The translations under genes were made by a program, and so were the position numbers. A stretch of 63,865 bases of DNA, taken from a virus. A model generated the notes under the pieces. It was not told the DNA's origin. It saw only the letters and a list, made by a program, of their open reading frames with translations, and did not search any database. Each line of letters begins with the position of its first letter. Position 1 is the first letter of the stretch. Shown here in pieces: positions 18,356-26,023 of this stretch. The stretch lies in the IMG/VR virus record IMGVR_UViG_3300031857_000159, positions 1 to 63,865 of that record. One strand, 5' to 3'.

Positions 18356-19122
18356 TAATAAATCCTTACGTATTTGCAGGACCAACTTATGATACCGATG
18401 CACAGGCTTACTTTACTGCTAACACAGCAATAACAAGTTCAGCAGATAAAAACGCAATTAACAGCTTTTATTTAGGTCTTAAAACTGATGGTGTTTATAC
18501 AAAGATAAATGCAATGTATTTACCATTGTGGAGTTCGGCAACAGCTAACAAATGGAATTTAAAAAATCCATTAGATACAACTGGAGCTTATAGATTAACA
18601 TTCTCAACAGGATGGACACACGCAAGTAGTGGAATGACACCTACAAACGCATACGCTGACACATTTATTTCGGGTACTACTTTTTCAACTACTGTTCATT
18701 TATCTTTTTATTGCGGAACACAAACAGCTTCAGCAGCAGCTGAAATGGGTTCTGTAAGTGCAAGTTCTAATTTATCAATTAGAGTTGGTTCATTGGCTGC
18801 ATTAGGCGGTACAACAACAGTAAGTTACACAACAACAGCAGATAAAAGGGGATGGTGGTTAGCATCAAAACGCAGTAATTCGGACAGAGAATTATACAGA
18901 AATGGAGTAAGTGAGGCAACATTAGCCACATTAATAACAAATGCTTTTGCATCAGGTAATATTTGGATTGGTGCAAATAATAATGGTGGTGCAATTCAGT
19001 TTGCATCTACAAAACAGTGTAGATTTGCATCTATTGGTTTAGGCTTAACAGATACAGAAGCAAGTAATTTTAGCAACAGAGTAAATACATTAATGACTTA
19101 TTTCGGTTTAAATACTTATTAA
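18352..19122 (+). CDS. Lectin-like fibre tip, copy 1
   Basis: A 256-residue protein beginning M-I-I-N-P-Y-V-F-A-G-P-T-Y-D. It consists of one unit of a roughly 250-residue repeat: D-A-Q-A-Y-F-T-A-N-T-A-I-T-S, a Y-T-K-I-x-A-M-Y-L-P-L-W motif, W-x-L, then a beta-sandwich-like part with S-T-G-W-T-H and a C-terminal F-A-S-I-G-L-G-L-T-D-T-E-A. The same unit occurs twice in the 19338 gene. The layout suggests a LamG/concanavalin-type carbohydrate-binding domain. Confidence 0.6.
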   Translation: MIINPYVFAGPTYDTDAQAYFTANTAITSSADKNAINSFYLGLKTDGVYTKINAMYLPLWSSATANKWNLKNPLDTTGAYRLTFSTGWTHASSGMTPTNAYADTFISGTTFSTTVHLSFYCGTQTASAAAEMGSVSASSNLSIRVGSLAALGGTTTVSYTTTADKRGWWLASKRSNSDRELYRNGVSEATLATLITNAFASGNIWIGANNNGGAIQFASTKQCRFASIGLGLTDTEASNFSNRVNTLMTYFGLNTY

Positions 19123-19335
19123 ATGCAATACGGAAGAATAGTAACCAACGAACAAGCAGAACAATTACAGGGAGTATTCTTTGATAGTGATACTTTTTTT
19201 AATTTCGTTCAGGATATAAATGGAGTTTATTTTTTATTTTTAAGTGAACAGGATGAAATTGATATTTTGCCAACTGAATACGCGTATTTATTAGAAATTC
19301 CTTTAAGTCCATACACACCACCAATAGATTATTAA
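19123..19335 (+). CDS. Small fibre-associated protein, copy 1
   Basis: A 70-residue acidic protein immediately after the lectin-like gene (stop TAA then ATG). It contains Q-D-I-N-G-V-Y-F-L-F-L-S and a proline-rich end (P-L-S-P-Y-T-P-P). Its near-identical paralogue lies at 20899 after the second lectin-like gene. Pairing suggests a cognate fibre-assembly or capping protein. Confidence 0.6.
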   Translation: MQYGRIVTNEQAEQLQGVFFDSDTFFNFVQDINGVYFLFLSEQDEIDILPTEYAYLLEIPLSPYTPPIDY

Positions 19336-19337
19336 TT

Positions 19338-20888
19338 ATGATAATAAATCCTTACGTATTTGCAGGACCAACTTACGACCCCGATGCACAGGCTTACTTT
19401 ACTGCTAACACGGCAATAACAAGTGATGCAGATAAAACAGCTATTAATACCTTTTATTTAGGTCTTAAAAGTGATGGTGTTTATACTAAGATAAAAGCAA
19501 TGTACTTGCCATTGTGGAGTTCAGCAAGTTCAAATAAATGGAATTTAAAAGACCCAAGAGATTTAGATGCGGCTTTTAGACTTACTTTTTCAACAGGATG
19601 GACACATTCAAGCGGTGGAATGACACCAAATGGGACAAGTGCCTATGCAAATACTTTTATTCCTGGCAACACTTTTTCTTCAAATGTTCATTTATCTTTT
19701 TATTCAGGCACTCAAACTGTAGGTGGGGCTTTTGAAATGGGAAGTTCGGATGGTACCACTACAACATTAAGTAATAGACCTGCTGTGAATTGTGGATTGG
19801 GTGGACTAACAACAATTAATTTTACAACAACAACGGATGCTCGTGGTTTTTGGATAGGTTCAAAACGTAGCAATACGGACAGAGAGGTATACAGAAATGG
19901 AGCAAGCCAAAATACAGTAACAACATCTATTACTAATGCTTTTGCATCCATGAATATATGGATAGGTGGTGTTAATAGTAATAATTCTTTAGGTTTTCCA
20001 TCATCCAAACAATCAAGATTTGTTTCTATTGGTTTAGGCTTAACAGATACAGAAGCAAGTAATTTAAGCAGTAGAGTTAATACATTAATGGCTTACTTTG
20101 GTATTAATACTTACCCTGTTGTTTCAGATGCAGATGCGCAAGCTTATATAAATGCTAACGAGGCAATAACAAGTCAGTCAGATGCTAATGCAATAAATAC
20201 ATTCTTTACAGGATTAAAAACTGACGGAATTTATACTAAGATAAAAGCAATGTATCTTCCAATTTGGGGCAGTGCTGCATCTTCAAAATGGAATTTAATA
20301 AATAATAGAACTTTTGATTTAACTTTTACAACTGGGTGGACTTTTTCAAGTGGAGGTGCTTTGCCAAATGGAACAAGTGCATATGCTAATACCTTTTTAA
20401 CTCCATCTTCACATTTATCGTTAAATTCTGCACATTTATCTTTTTATTCACGCACTAATTCAACAGGAAATTTTGCTGACATGGGGGTTGCTAATAATAG
20501 TACAAATTTATCAGCAATACTAATAATGTCTAAATGGAGCGATAATAAATTTTATGGTCAAGTTAATGATTATGATTTTACTGATAACAGTGTTGCTGAT
20601 AGTTTAGGTTTTTTCTGTGGTTCAAGAACAGCAAGTAATGTGCAAAAAACATTTAAAAATGCAACTATTGTAACAAGTAAATCAGCAGCATCAACCGTAT
20701 TAGTGGGTTATCAAATCCCAATTGGAGCAAGATATATTCAAAATGTATCTGGTAGTCCAGGTTACACAAGTTATTCAAATCGACAATGTTCTTTCGCATC
20801 AATTGGTGATGGATTAACAGATGCAGAAGCAAGTAATTTTTACACAAGAGTAAATACATTAATGACTTATTTTGGAATAAACGTTTAA
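19338..20888 (+). CDS. Two-unit lectin-like fibre tip, copy 2
   Basis: A 516-residue protein with the same first residues as the 18352 gene, and two units of the repeat (about 1-255 and 256-516). Unit 2 starts at S-D-A-D-A-Q-A-Y-I-N-A-N-E-A. Units keep A-M-Y-L-P-[LI]-W and the ending G-[LD]-G-L-T-D-[TA]-E-A-S-N, while central surface regions differ. This is a tandem duplication with divergence, as expected for receptor-binding proteins under selection. Confidence 0.6.
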   Translation: MIINPYVFAGPTYDPDAQAYFTANTAITSDADKTAINTFYLGLKSDGVYTKIKAMYLPLWSSASSNKWNLKDPRDLDAAFRLTFSTGWTHSSGGMTPNGTSAYANTFIPGNTFSSNVHLSFYSGTQTVGGAFEMGSSDGTTTTLSNRPAVNCGLGGLTTINFTTTTDARGFWIGSKRSNTDREVYRNGASQNTVTTSITNAFASMNIWIGGVNSNNSLGFPSSKQSRFVSIGLGLTDTEASNLSSRVNTLMAYFGINTYPVVSDADAQAYINANEAITSQSDANAINTFFTGLKTDGIYTKIKAMYLPIWGSAASSKWNLINNRTFDLTFTTGWTFSSGGALPNGTSAYANTFLTPSSHLSLNSAHLSFYSRTNSTGNFADMGVANNSTNLSAILIMSKWSDNKFYGQVNDYDFTDNSVADSLGFFCGSRTASNVQKTFKNATIVTSKSAASTVLVGYQIPIGARYIQNVSGSPGYTSYSNRQCSFASIGDGLTDAEASNFYTRVNTLMTYFGINV

Positions 20889-20898
20889 TAAATAAATT

Positions 20899-21120
20899 AT
20901 GGAAGGCAGAATAGTAACAAACGAACAGGCAGAACAATTACAGGGAGTGTTTATTGATGCCGACACATTTTTTAATTTCGTTCAAGATATAAACGGAGTA
21001 TATTTTTTATTTTTAAGTGAACAAGACGAAGCGGATATTGCACAAACAGAATACGCATCTTTATTGCAAATACCTTTAAGTCCTTACACACCACCACCAA
21101 CACCACCAATAGATTATTAA
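20899..21120 (+). CDS. Small fibre-associated protein, copy 2
   Basis: A 73-residue paralogue of the 19123 protein (same R-I-V-T-N-E-Q-A-E-Q-L-Q-G-V-F start and P-L-S-P-Y-T-P-P end, a few substitutions, an extra P-T-P-P repeat). It follows copy 2 of the lectin-like gene, so the duplication covered the gene pair. Confidence 0.6.
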   Translation: MEGRIVTNEQAEQLQGVFIDADTFFNFVQDINGVYFLFLSEQDEADIAQTEYASLLQIPLSPYTPPPTPPIDY

Positions 21121-21122
21121 TT

Positions 21123-21437
21123 ATGAAAGAATTTATTGAGCAGTTAGGAATAAATATAGCAATATCAATTGCTGGATTATTTGGCTCGTTATTAATGATA
21201 GGAAAAAACGCTGCTCAAACTTGGAAGACAACTATATTTTCTATGCTTTCAGGCGTAGCTTGCGCCAACTATATAACTCCTATAATTTTAGATATGACAA
21301 GAATGGATGTTAAGTATCAGGTATCTGTTGGTTTTGTATTAGGCTTTTTAGGGTTACGCTCTGTTGAAATGGTAAGTAAAAAATTAATTAAAGAAGAAAA
21401 AAATGGAAACAAATCAAGTAATAAATCTGATAGCTAA
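21123..21437 (+). CDS. Holin-like membrane protein 1
   Basis: A 104-residue protein with two to three hydrophobic segments (about 8-28, 38-58, 67-82) and a charged, Lys/Ser-rich C-terminal tail, the build of a holin. It opens a run of membrane proteins directly upstream of the amidase. The start overlaps nothing; its end overlaps the next membrane gene by 35 bp. Holin function is inferred. Confidence 0.5.
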   Translation: MKEFIEQLGINIAISIAGLFGSLLMIGKNAAQTWKTTIFSMLSGVACANYITPIILDMTRMDVKYQVSVGFVLGFLGLRSVEMVSKKLIKEEKNGNKSSNKSDS

Positions 21438-21687
21438 TATACTTTTAACAATAGGTATTACATTATTTATGGTGTTTATTTATGGTCGTTCTACTATGAT
21501 TGACAAACTTCCTTTTTTAGAAAGAATAATAATAAAAATTGCATTAGCTATGAGTGCTTGTGGAGCCTTTTTTAATGTTCTAACAATTACAGCATCTCAT
21601 AATTCGGAGATACTTTTTAATTCAGGATTAGCTGTTGTGTTTATTTGGGCAGCATGGTTCCATTTTAAGTATTTTGTTAAAAAGTAA
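21403..21687 (+). CDS. Holin-like membrane protein 2
   Basis: A 94-residue protein with three hydrophobic segments (about 6-26, 41-62, 70-88), short loops, basic C-terminus. It starts inside the previous gene in another frame. One of this pair may be holin and the other antiholin or a pinholin. Confidence 0.5.
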   Translation: METNQVINLIANILLTIGITLFMVFIYGRSTMIDKLPFLERIIIKIALAMSACGAFFNVLTITASHNSEILFNSGLAVVFIWAAWFHFKYFVKK

Positions 21688-21726
21688 AATAATATTAAAA
21701 GATAAAATAAATTAAATTTGAAAAAA

Positions 21727-21939
21727 ATGGAAATGGATCAGACAATATACAGATTGTTACTTTGGGCGATACCTATTTTGCTTGGAATATTGGGATTTAT
21801 AGGTTCTTTAGCGGTAAAAGCATTAATGAAATTATCTGAAGATGTTAACGAGATTAAACTTGATATTAGAGAAGTTGCTGTTAAACATGAAGATTTAGAA
21901 GACAGAATTGTTAGAATAGAAAACAAGGTTTTTACATGA
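21727..21939 (+). CDS. Small membrane-anchored coiled-coil protein (XhlA-like)
   Basis: A 70-residue protein: one transmembrane segment (about 8-31) followed by a charged amphipathic helix with heptad pattern (L-S-E-D-V-N-E-I-K-L-D-I). This is like hemolysin XhlA-type phage proteins but with the membrane segment first. It overlaps the amidase gene by 4 bp (ATGA), so it is translationally coupled to it. I chose the ATG at 21727 instead of an upstream TTG. Confidence 0.5.
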   Translation: MEMDQTIYRLLLWAIPILLGILGFIGSLAVKALMKLSEDVNEIKLDIREVAVKHEDLEDRIVRIENKVFT

Positions 21940-22595
21940 AATTAACTCAAACTACTTTTTCTGCAAATCAATATATCGCGGAAGAGCATCCAAAAAAACA
22001 AATTTATTTACATCATACGGCAGGGTCAGCAGACCCTTTTGCAGTTTTTAAGATGTGGGAAAATAATCCAGAAAAGATTGCGACTTGCGTAACTGTTGGC
22101 GGTAAGCCAACTAAAACAGCAAAGTGGATTGACGGCGAAGTAGTTCAAGGATTTAGTAGTAAACATTGGGCATATCATTTAGGGTTAAAAGAATCTACAT
22201 TCCAAAAATTCAAATTACCTTACAAATCATTAGATAAAATATCGTTAGGGATTGAAGTTTGTAACTTTGGCGGATTGACTTATAAAGAAGGAAAGTATTA
22301 TACTTACGTTAATTCTGTGATACCGCAAGAAGATGTTATAACGCTACCAAAAGAATACAAAGGCTATAAGTATGTTCACGCTTATACCGATGCTCAAATA
22401 CAAGCAATAAAAGAATTGTTGTTGTTATGGAAAGAAAAATATAATATTCCATTAACTTATAACGAAGATATTTGGGACGTTACCGCAAGGGCGTTAAAAG
22501 GCGATGCTGGAGTTTATACTCATAATTCTGTACGTTACGATAAAATTGACGTAACTCCGCAGCCTAAACTAATAGAAATGCTTAAATCGCTATGA
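21936..22595 (+). CDS. Endolysin: N-acetylmuramoyl-L-alanine amidase
   Basis: A 219-residue Amidase_2/T7-lysozyme-type enzyme that cuts the bond between N-acetylmuramic acid and the L-alanine of the peptide. Zinc ligands fit: H26 in L-H-H-T-A-G, H196 in Y-T-H-N-S-V-R, and D205 in K-I-D-V-T-P in place of the ligand in the D-P-G motif. It has no signal peptide, so it depends on a holin. Neighbours on both sides are membrane proteins and a spanin, forming a full lysis cassette. Confidence 0.85.
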   Translation: MKLTQTTFSANQYIAEEHPKKQIYLHHTAGSADPFAVFKMWENNPEKIATCVTVGGKPTKTAKWIDGEVVQGFSSKHWAYHLGLKESTFQKFKLPYKSLDKISLGIEVCNFGGLTYKEGKYYTYVNSVIPQEDVITLPKEYKGYKYVHAYTDAQIQAIKELLLLWKEKYNIPLTYNEDIWDVTARALKGDAGVYTHNSVRYDKIDVTPQPKLIEMLKSL

Positions 22596-22879
22596 AAGAA
22601 TTATACGCTAAACTTATAGGTTCTTTTGATACTGTAACTAAAAATTCTTTTTCTGCAAGAAAATTAACAGCGTTTACCATTGTAATAATGGTTGTTGTAG
22701 CTCATGTTATTTGGATTAAGAATAGTCATTTAAAATCAGATTTTAGTTTGTTACCCGAAATACTACTTATTGATTACGGAATGATTTCGGTATGCTTAGG
22801 ATTAACAACGTTTGAAAATATAAAACTGAAAAATGAAAAAAAATCTACTGATAATAATACTGCTACTAACACTCCTTAA
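22592..22879 (+). CDS. Small two-span membrane protein of the lysis cassette
   Basis: A 95-residue protein with two hydrophobic segments (about 28-46 and 54-72), a basic N-terminal region and a polar Asn/Thr-rich end. It overlaps the amidase stop (ATGA) and itself contains the start of the spanin gene. Size and position suit a holin or antiholin. Confidence 0.5.
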   Translation: MKELYAKLIGSFDTVTKNSFSARKLTAFTIVIMVVVAHVIWIKNSHLKSDFSLLPEILLIDYGMISVCLGLTTFENIKLKNEKKSTDNNTATNTP

Positions 22880-23345
22880 TGGTTGTGTGTCCGAAAAGAA
22901 AAGACAGCAAATTTGCCAAAAGTGTCCCGTTAAAATAGAAAAAGAAGTACACGATTCTATTATTGAAAAATTAAGAGATACTACAATTTACATTACCCAA
23001 CAAGGACCAACACAATTTTTAGAAAATCCATGTAAAAATCTTTGCGATAGTTTAGGAAATTTAAAGCCTGTAAAAATAGAAACTAAAAAGAATGGCATTA
23101 AATCAACTATTAAATCACAAGGCAACTCTTTAATCTTTGAGTGCGAAACAGACAGCTTAAAAGCCGTTATAAATGGCTTAAAAGAAACTATAAGAATCAC
23201 TAAGGAAAAGGAAGTTAAAGAGGTTCCTGTTTGTCATTTAGATCACAAAACAAAATTTGATGGTTTTACTTTTTGGTGGTTTTGGATTACGGCTTGCGCT
23301 ATTGCAATTAAGTTTGTAGTAAATAAAATTCAAAGTAAAATATAA
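22833..23345 (+). CDS. Unimolecular spanin (u-spanin) candidate
   Basis: A 170-residue protein with a lipoprotein signal peptide (hydrophobic 5-15, lipobox L-N-G-C with C18) and a C-terminal transmembrane segment (about 146-165, rich in Trp/Phe/Ile), with a periplasmic span between. This is the topology of T1-type u-spanins, which join outer and inner membrane and fuse them after murein loss. The gene starts inside the preceding membrane gene in another frame, the nested arrangement often seen for spanins. Several Cys in the periplasmic part could form disulfides. Confidence 0.75.
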   Translation: MKKNLLIIILLLTLLNGCVSEKKRQQICQKCPVKIEKEVHDSIIEKLRDTTIYITQQGPTQFLENPCKNLCDSLGNLKPVKIETKKNGIKSTIKSQGNSLIFECETDSLKAVINGLKETIRITKEKEVKEVPVCHLDHKTKFDGFTFWWFWITACAIAIKFVVNKIQSKI

Positions 23346-23390
23346 AATAATTATACTGACTATCAGTTAATTACAAAATAATGTTTTTAA

Positions 23391-23439
23391 ATTTGTAACT
23401 TTATACAAATATTTGCGTTAAACATTATAAAAACTATCA
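23391..23439 (+). promoter_or_regulatory. Phage promoter/operator module and AACTATCA element
   Basis: Palindrome ATTTGTA-N6-TACAAAT at 23391-23410; TTTG inside it is 18 bp from TGCGTTA (23414-23420); AACTATCA at 23432-23439 lies 3 bp before the ATG at 23443. This module is nearly the same before the minus-strand gene at 49201 and similar before 55008. Confidence 0.55.
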
Positions 23440-23442
23440 AAC

Positions 23443-23772
23443 ATGAAAACAACAATCAAAAATCAAGACTACTTTAATGGGTTAATTCAAGGCGTTGTCG
23501 CTATGTATAAATTAGGCGAATGTATAAGTGACGACTTAAATCTTGAGTGGAGAATCGAATTTGTAGACAGTAAAAAAGCAAATGTTTATTGCGATTATTC
23601 ATCTTATTCTTGTTATGTATTAGCAAATCCCGGTGATGAGGATTTTGCGCCAGAGTACGAACATATTAATGTTAGAGATACAATGGTTACTCAAATAGAT
23701 AACATTGAAGATGTTGATCATATAATAGACAGAATTACAATAGGAATATTAGCAGAATTACCAAACGTTTAA
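23443..23772 (+). CDS. Hypothetical acidic protein
   Basis: A 109-residue acidic protein with no membrane segment or known motif, located between the lysis cassette and the second structural block. Its promoter module is the one shared with the early genes at 49201 and 55008, so it is probably an early or middle gene placed inside the late region. Function unknown; position and promoter would fit an anti-host or regulatory protein. Confidence 0.6.
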   Translation: MKTTIKNQDYFNGLIQGVVAMYKLGECISDDLNLEWRIEFVDSKKANVYCDYSSYSCYVLANPGDEDFAPEYEHINVRDTMVTQIDNIEDVDHIIDRITIGILAELPNV

Positions 23773-23784
23773 AAATTAATAATT

Positions 23785-23985
23785 ATGAATATTTTATTTG
23801 AATTTTACGGACAAACAGTTACAGTTGATTGTTATGTTGATAATTATAATCAAGTTGATTATGAGTATGAAGAAACTTTATTTACTGACGAGCAAGTAAT
23901 CGAAATAGATAAAAAGTTGAATAGTTTAAATTCTGAAATAAGAGAAACTATTAAAAAGCGTAATATGTTAGGGATTGATTGTTAA
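23785..23985 (+). CDS. Small acidic hypothetical protein
   Basis: A 66-residue protein, with a beta-prone acidic first half (many Tyr, Asp, Glu) and a helical Lys-rich end. It lies 12 bp after the 23443 gene and probably shares its transcript. Not recognised. Confidence 0.55.
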   Translation: MNILFEFYGQTVTVDCYVDNYNQVDYEYEETLFTDEQVIEIDKKLNSLNSEIRETIKKRNMLGIDC

Positions 23986-24018
23986 TAAATAACAATTCAA
24001 TAAGTATTGAAAATTCTT

Positions 24019-24026
24019 TATATTTG
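24019..24026 (+). promoter_or_regulatory. -7 element of a candidate promoter
   Basis: TATATTTG 6 bp before the ATG at 24032. No good TTTG or CCTTATTTAGA is seen at the expected distance, so the call is weaker than for 8785 or 13538; the very short leader would also be unusual. Confidence 0.35.
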
Positions 24027-24031
24027 TTTCC

Positions 24032-24874
24032 ATGACTGGAAACGAAATTACATATTCAATCATTAATATACTAACAAGATTTGGTTTCACAGACGACAGC
24101 AGGTTGGATGCCGATCAGATTGCTTTTTTTCGTGACAATGTACGTTCACAATTAATTCACGCAGAATATAATCAGACAAAGGTTGTAGACAATTCTTGGA
24201 TGCAAGATTTAGGTTTCGTGAGTACAACTCCTGTTAATTTTAATGACGACAGTAGCATTCCTTTTTGCGAATGTATTGTTTCAAAAGTTACATTACCCGA
24301 TAACATTAGTTTATACAATCCTCAATCATCTTCTGATTCAGGGCTTAAATTAATTTCATCGTGCGGAACAAGACAATTTTACTATTACCCAATAGAGCTA
24401 TTAGCTCAAATACCAAAAGAACACGTTAGAAACAAGTTCTACTATTATTATAAGATTGGCAACGCTTATTACATCAATAAGCAAATGGACAAAGTAAGAG
24501 CTATAATGGTTCTTAATCGTCCTAAAGATACTTCTGTTATAAATACAGAATTTGTATCTTCAGGTAATTTAGTAGTTGGCACAAGCTATACGGTTTACGA
24601 AGCGCAGGTTGTTCATAACAGTTTAGGTTATAATCCCGGACAAACATTCACTGCTGTAAATGCAAATTATACAGGATTAGGGAAAGTTAAAACAACAAGT
24701 AGAACATCTGCATACACAGAAGATAGTCCATATCCTGTTCAAGGAGATATGGCAAGACAAATAATTTTAGAAGTATTGTCAAAAGAATTTGGAATTGAAG
24801 AAACGAAAATTGTAGACGTTAAGAATAATTCGGAGGACGATGAGCAAGAACGTAAAAAAGCAGTTACTCCTTAA
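24032..24874 (+). CDS. Neck/connector protein with inserted beta module
   Basis: A 280-residue protein: helical N-terminus (about 1-50), beta-rich middle with many Tyr, and a C-terminal helix (about 235-260) with a charged tail. An insertion at about 175-215 (L-V-V-G-T-S-Y-T-V-Y-E ... Y-N-P-G-Q-T-F-T-A) is the same module found in the 12736 and 26023 proteins. This layout resembles ring proteins of the crAss-like neck; function inferred. Overlaps the next gene by 35 bp. Confidence 0.5.
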   Translation: MTGNEITYSIINILTRFGFTDDSRLDADQIAFFRDNVRSQLIHAEYNQTKVVDNSWMQDLGFVSTTPVNFNDDSSIPFCECIVSKVTLPDNISLYNPQSSSDSGLKLISSCGTRQFYYYPIELLAQIPKEHVRNKFYYYYKIGNAYYINKQMDKVRAIMVLNRPKDTSVINTEFVSSGNLVVGTSYTVYEAQVVHNSLGYNPGQTFTAVNANYTGLGKVKTTSRTSAYTEDSPYPVQGDMARQIILEVLSKEFGIEETKIVDVKNNSEDDEQERKKAVTP

Positions 24875-25292
24875 CAGAAAGTCTGCCAATAGAGGCAGGA
24901 AAATGATAAGGAAAGTAACGAAAAAAAGCGTAAAGCGTTCTGAAGTATATAAGGTTTGGGAATCATATTTAGATTTGTTCTATGAAAATTTGTTGACGGG
25001 TAAAGAGGTAAAAGGAATGGCTAACGTAGGAACTTTTGTTGTAGAAAAAAGCAAAGTTTCTGAATCTACTAAAAAGTTAAGAGCAAAAGGATTAGTTGCT
25101 AAAAAAGGAAAATTAATGCCTTTAAAAGTATTGAATCTTAACAATTTAGATTATGCCTTTAAGGTTAATTACTATAAAGGAAAATCAATAGTAGACGGAG
25201 TTAAGTTTTACCCTTGTCAGAAATTAAGGAAAAAAATATTTGAAACAGTAAGTAAAGGAAAAGATTTTAGAGAATGTCAATTAACAGATTAA
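24840..25292 (+). CDS. HU/IHF-like structural protein candidate
   Basis: A 150-residue, very basic protein. The core (about 40-140) has the order helix, K-E-V-K-G-M-A-N-V-G-T-F-V-V, basic arm, and C-terminal helix K-L-R-K-K-I-F, reminiscent of HU/IHF folds (V-x-[IL]-x-G-x-G-T-F). crAss-like phages carry IHF-like genes near neck genes, so a virion or DNA-binding role fits. The match is by eye and weak. The frame overlaps both neighbours slightly. Confidence 0.4.
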   Translation: MSKNVKKQLLLNRKSANRGRKMIRKVTKKSVKRSEVYKVWESYLDLFYENLLTGKEVKGMANVGTFVVEKSKVSESTKKLRAKGLVAKKGKLMPLKVLNLNNLDYAFKVNYYKGKSIVDGVKFYPCQKLRKKIFETVSKGKDFRECQLTD

Positions 25293-26023
25293 TATCAATA
25301 AGGAATCCAATTATAGACGCTATGGATATGGTTGGCGCAGACAGGTCTGTTGATATGCCTGTATTTACCAATTGGGCGGTACAGGCAGAAAAAGAAATAG
25401 CTAGTAGATTTGCAATGGTAGTTAGTAAAAAAGTATTAACTATTCATGGATGCGCTGCTGAATTACCATGCTGTGCGGTAATATTGCAAAGAGCAATTAT
25501 GGGAGATCATGGTTGTGATTGTGATAGTTTGTTTAGCACTTGTTTTCAAGGAGCTGGTAATTATTTCATCAACAATACAAATCAATATAGTTCGGGATTT
25601 TTAATAGTGGATTACGACCCTAATTCTGTAAACTACTTTAATGGATTTATTGACTATCAAGTTCAAAACAATCAGTTGCTTTTTAGAAGAAACTTAGATG
25701 GAAAAAAAGTAACCATTGAATATGTAGGTTATCAAGAAGACGAGAACGGATTCATAATGATTTCAGAAAATCATACAAGAGCGATTACAGAATTTATTTT
25801 GTGGAAGTACGGCGTAAGAAGTGAGTATTCTGCAAGACCATTATCTCCTGCGATGACAATAGAGCATAAAAGGGAATGGTTTAGATTATGCAAACACTCA
25901 AGAGCTCAAGACAACATATTGACTGAATCAGACAGAGAAGAAATAGCACAAGTTATAAATAATCCTTACAAAGGAAGAGGATTGTGGGTAGGAATGTATC
26001 CAACAGGTTATAGTTATTACTAA
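25274..26023 (+). CDS. Neck/tail adaptor protein
   Basis: A 249-residue protein with a helical start (P-V-F-T-N-W-A-V-Q-A-E-K-E-I), a beta-rich centre and a conserved-looking C-terminal helix (E-H-K-R-E-W-F-R-L-C). Cys-rich stretch near 58-95 (C-A-A-E-L-P-C-C, C-D-C-D) is unusual. It lies between the connector and the large tail protein, with which it overlaps by 1 bp. Probably a head-to-tail adaptor ring, by position. Confidence 0.5.
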   Translation: MSINRLISIRNPIIDAMDMVGADRSVDMPVFTNWAVQAEKEIASRFAMVVSKKVLTIHGCAAELPCCAVILQRAIMGDHGCDCDSLFSTCFQGAGNYFINNTNQYSSGFLIVDYDPNSVNYFNGFIDYQVQNNQLLFRRNLDGKKVTIEYVGYQEDENGFIMISENHTRAITEFILWKYGVRSEYSARPLSPAMTIEHKREWFRLCKHSRAQDNILTESDREEIAQVINNPYKGRGLWVGMYPTGYSYY

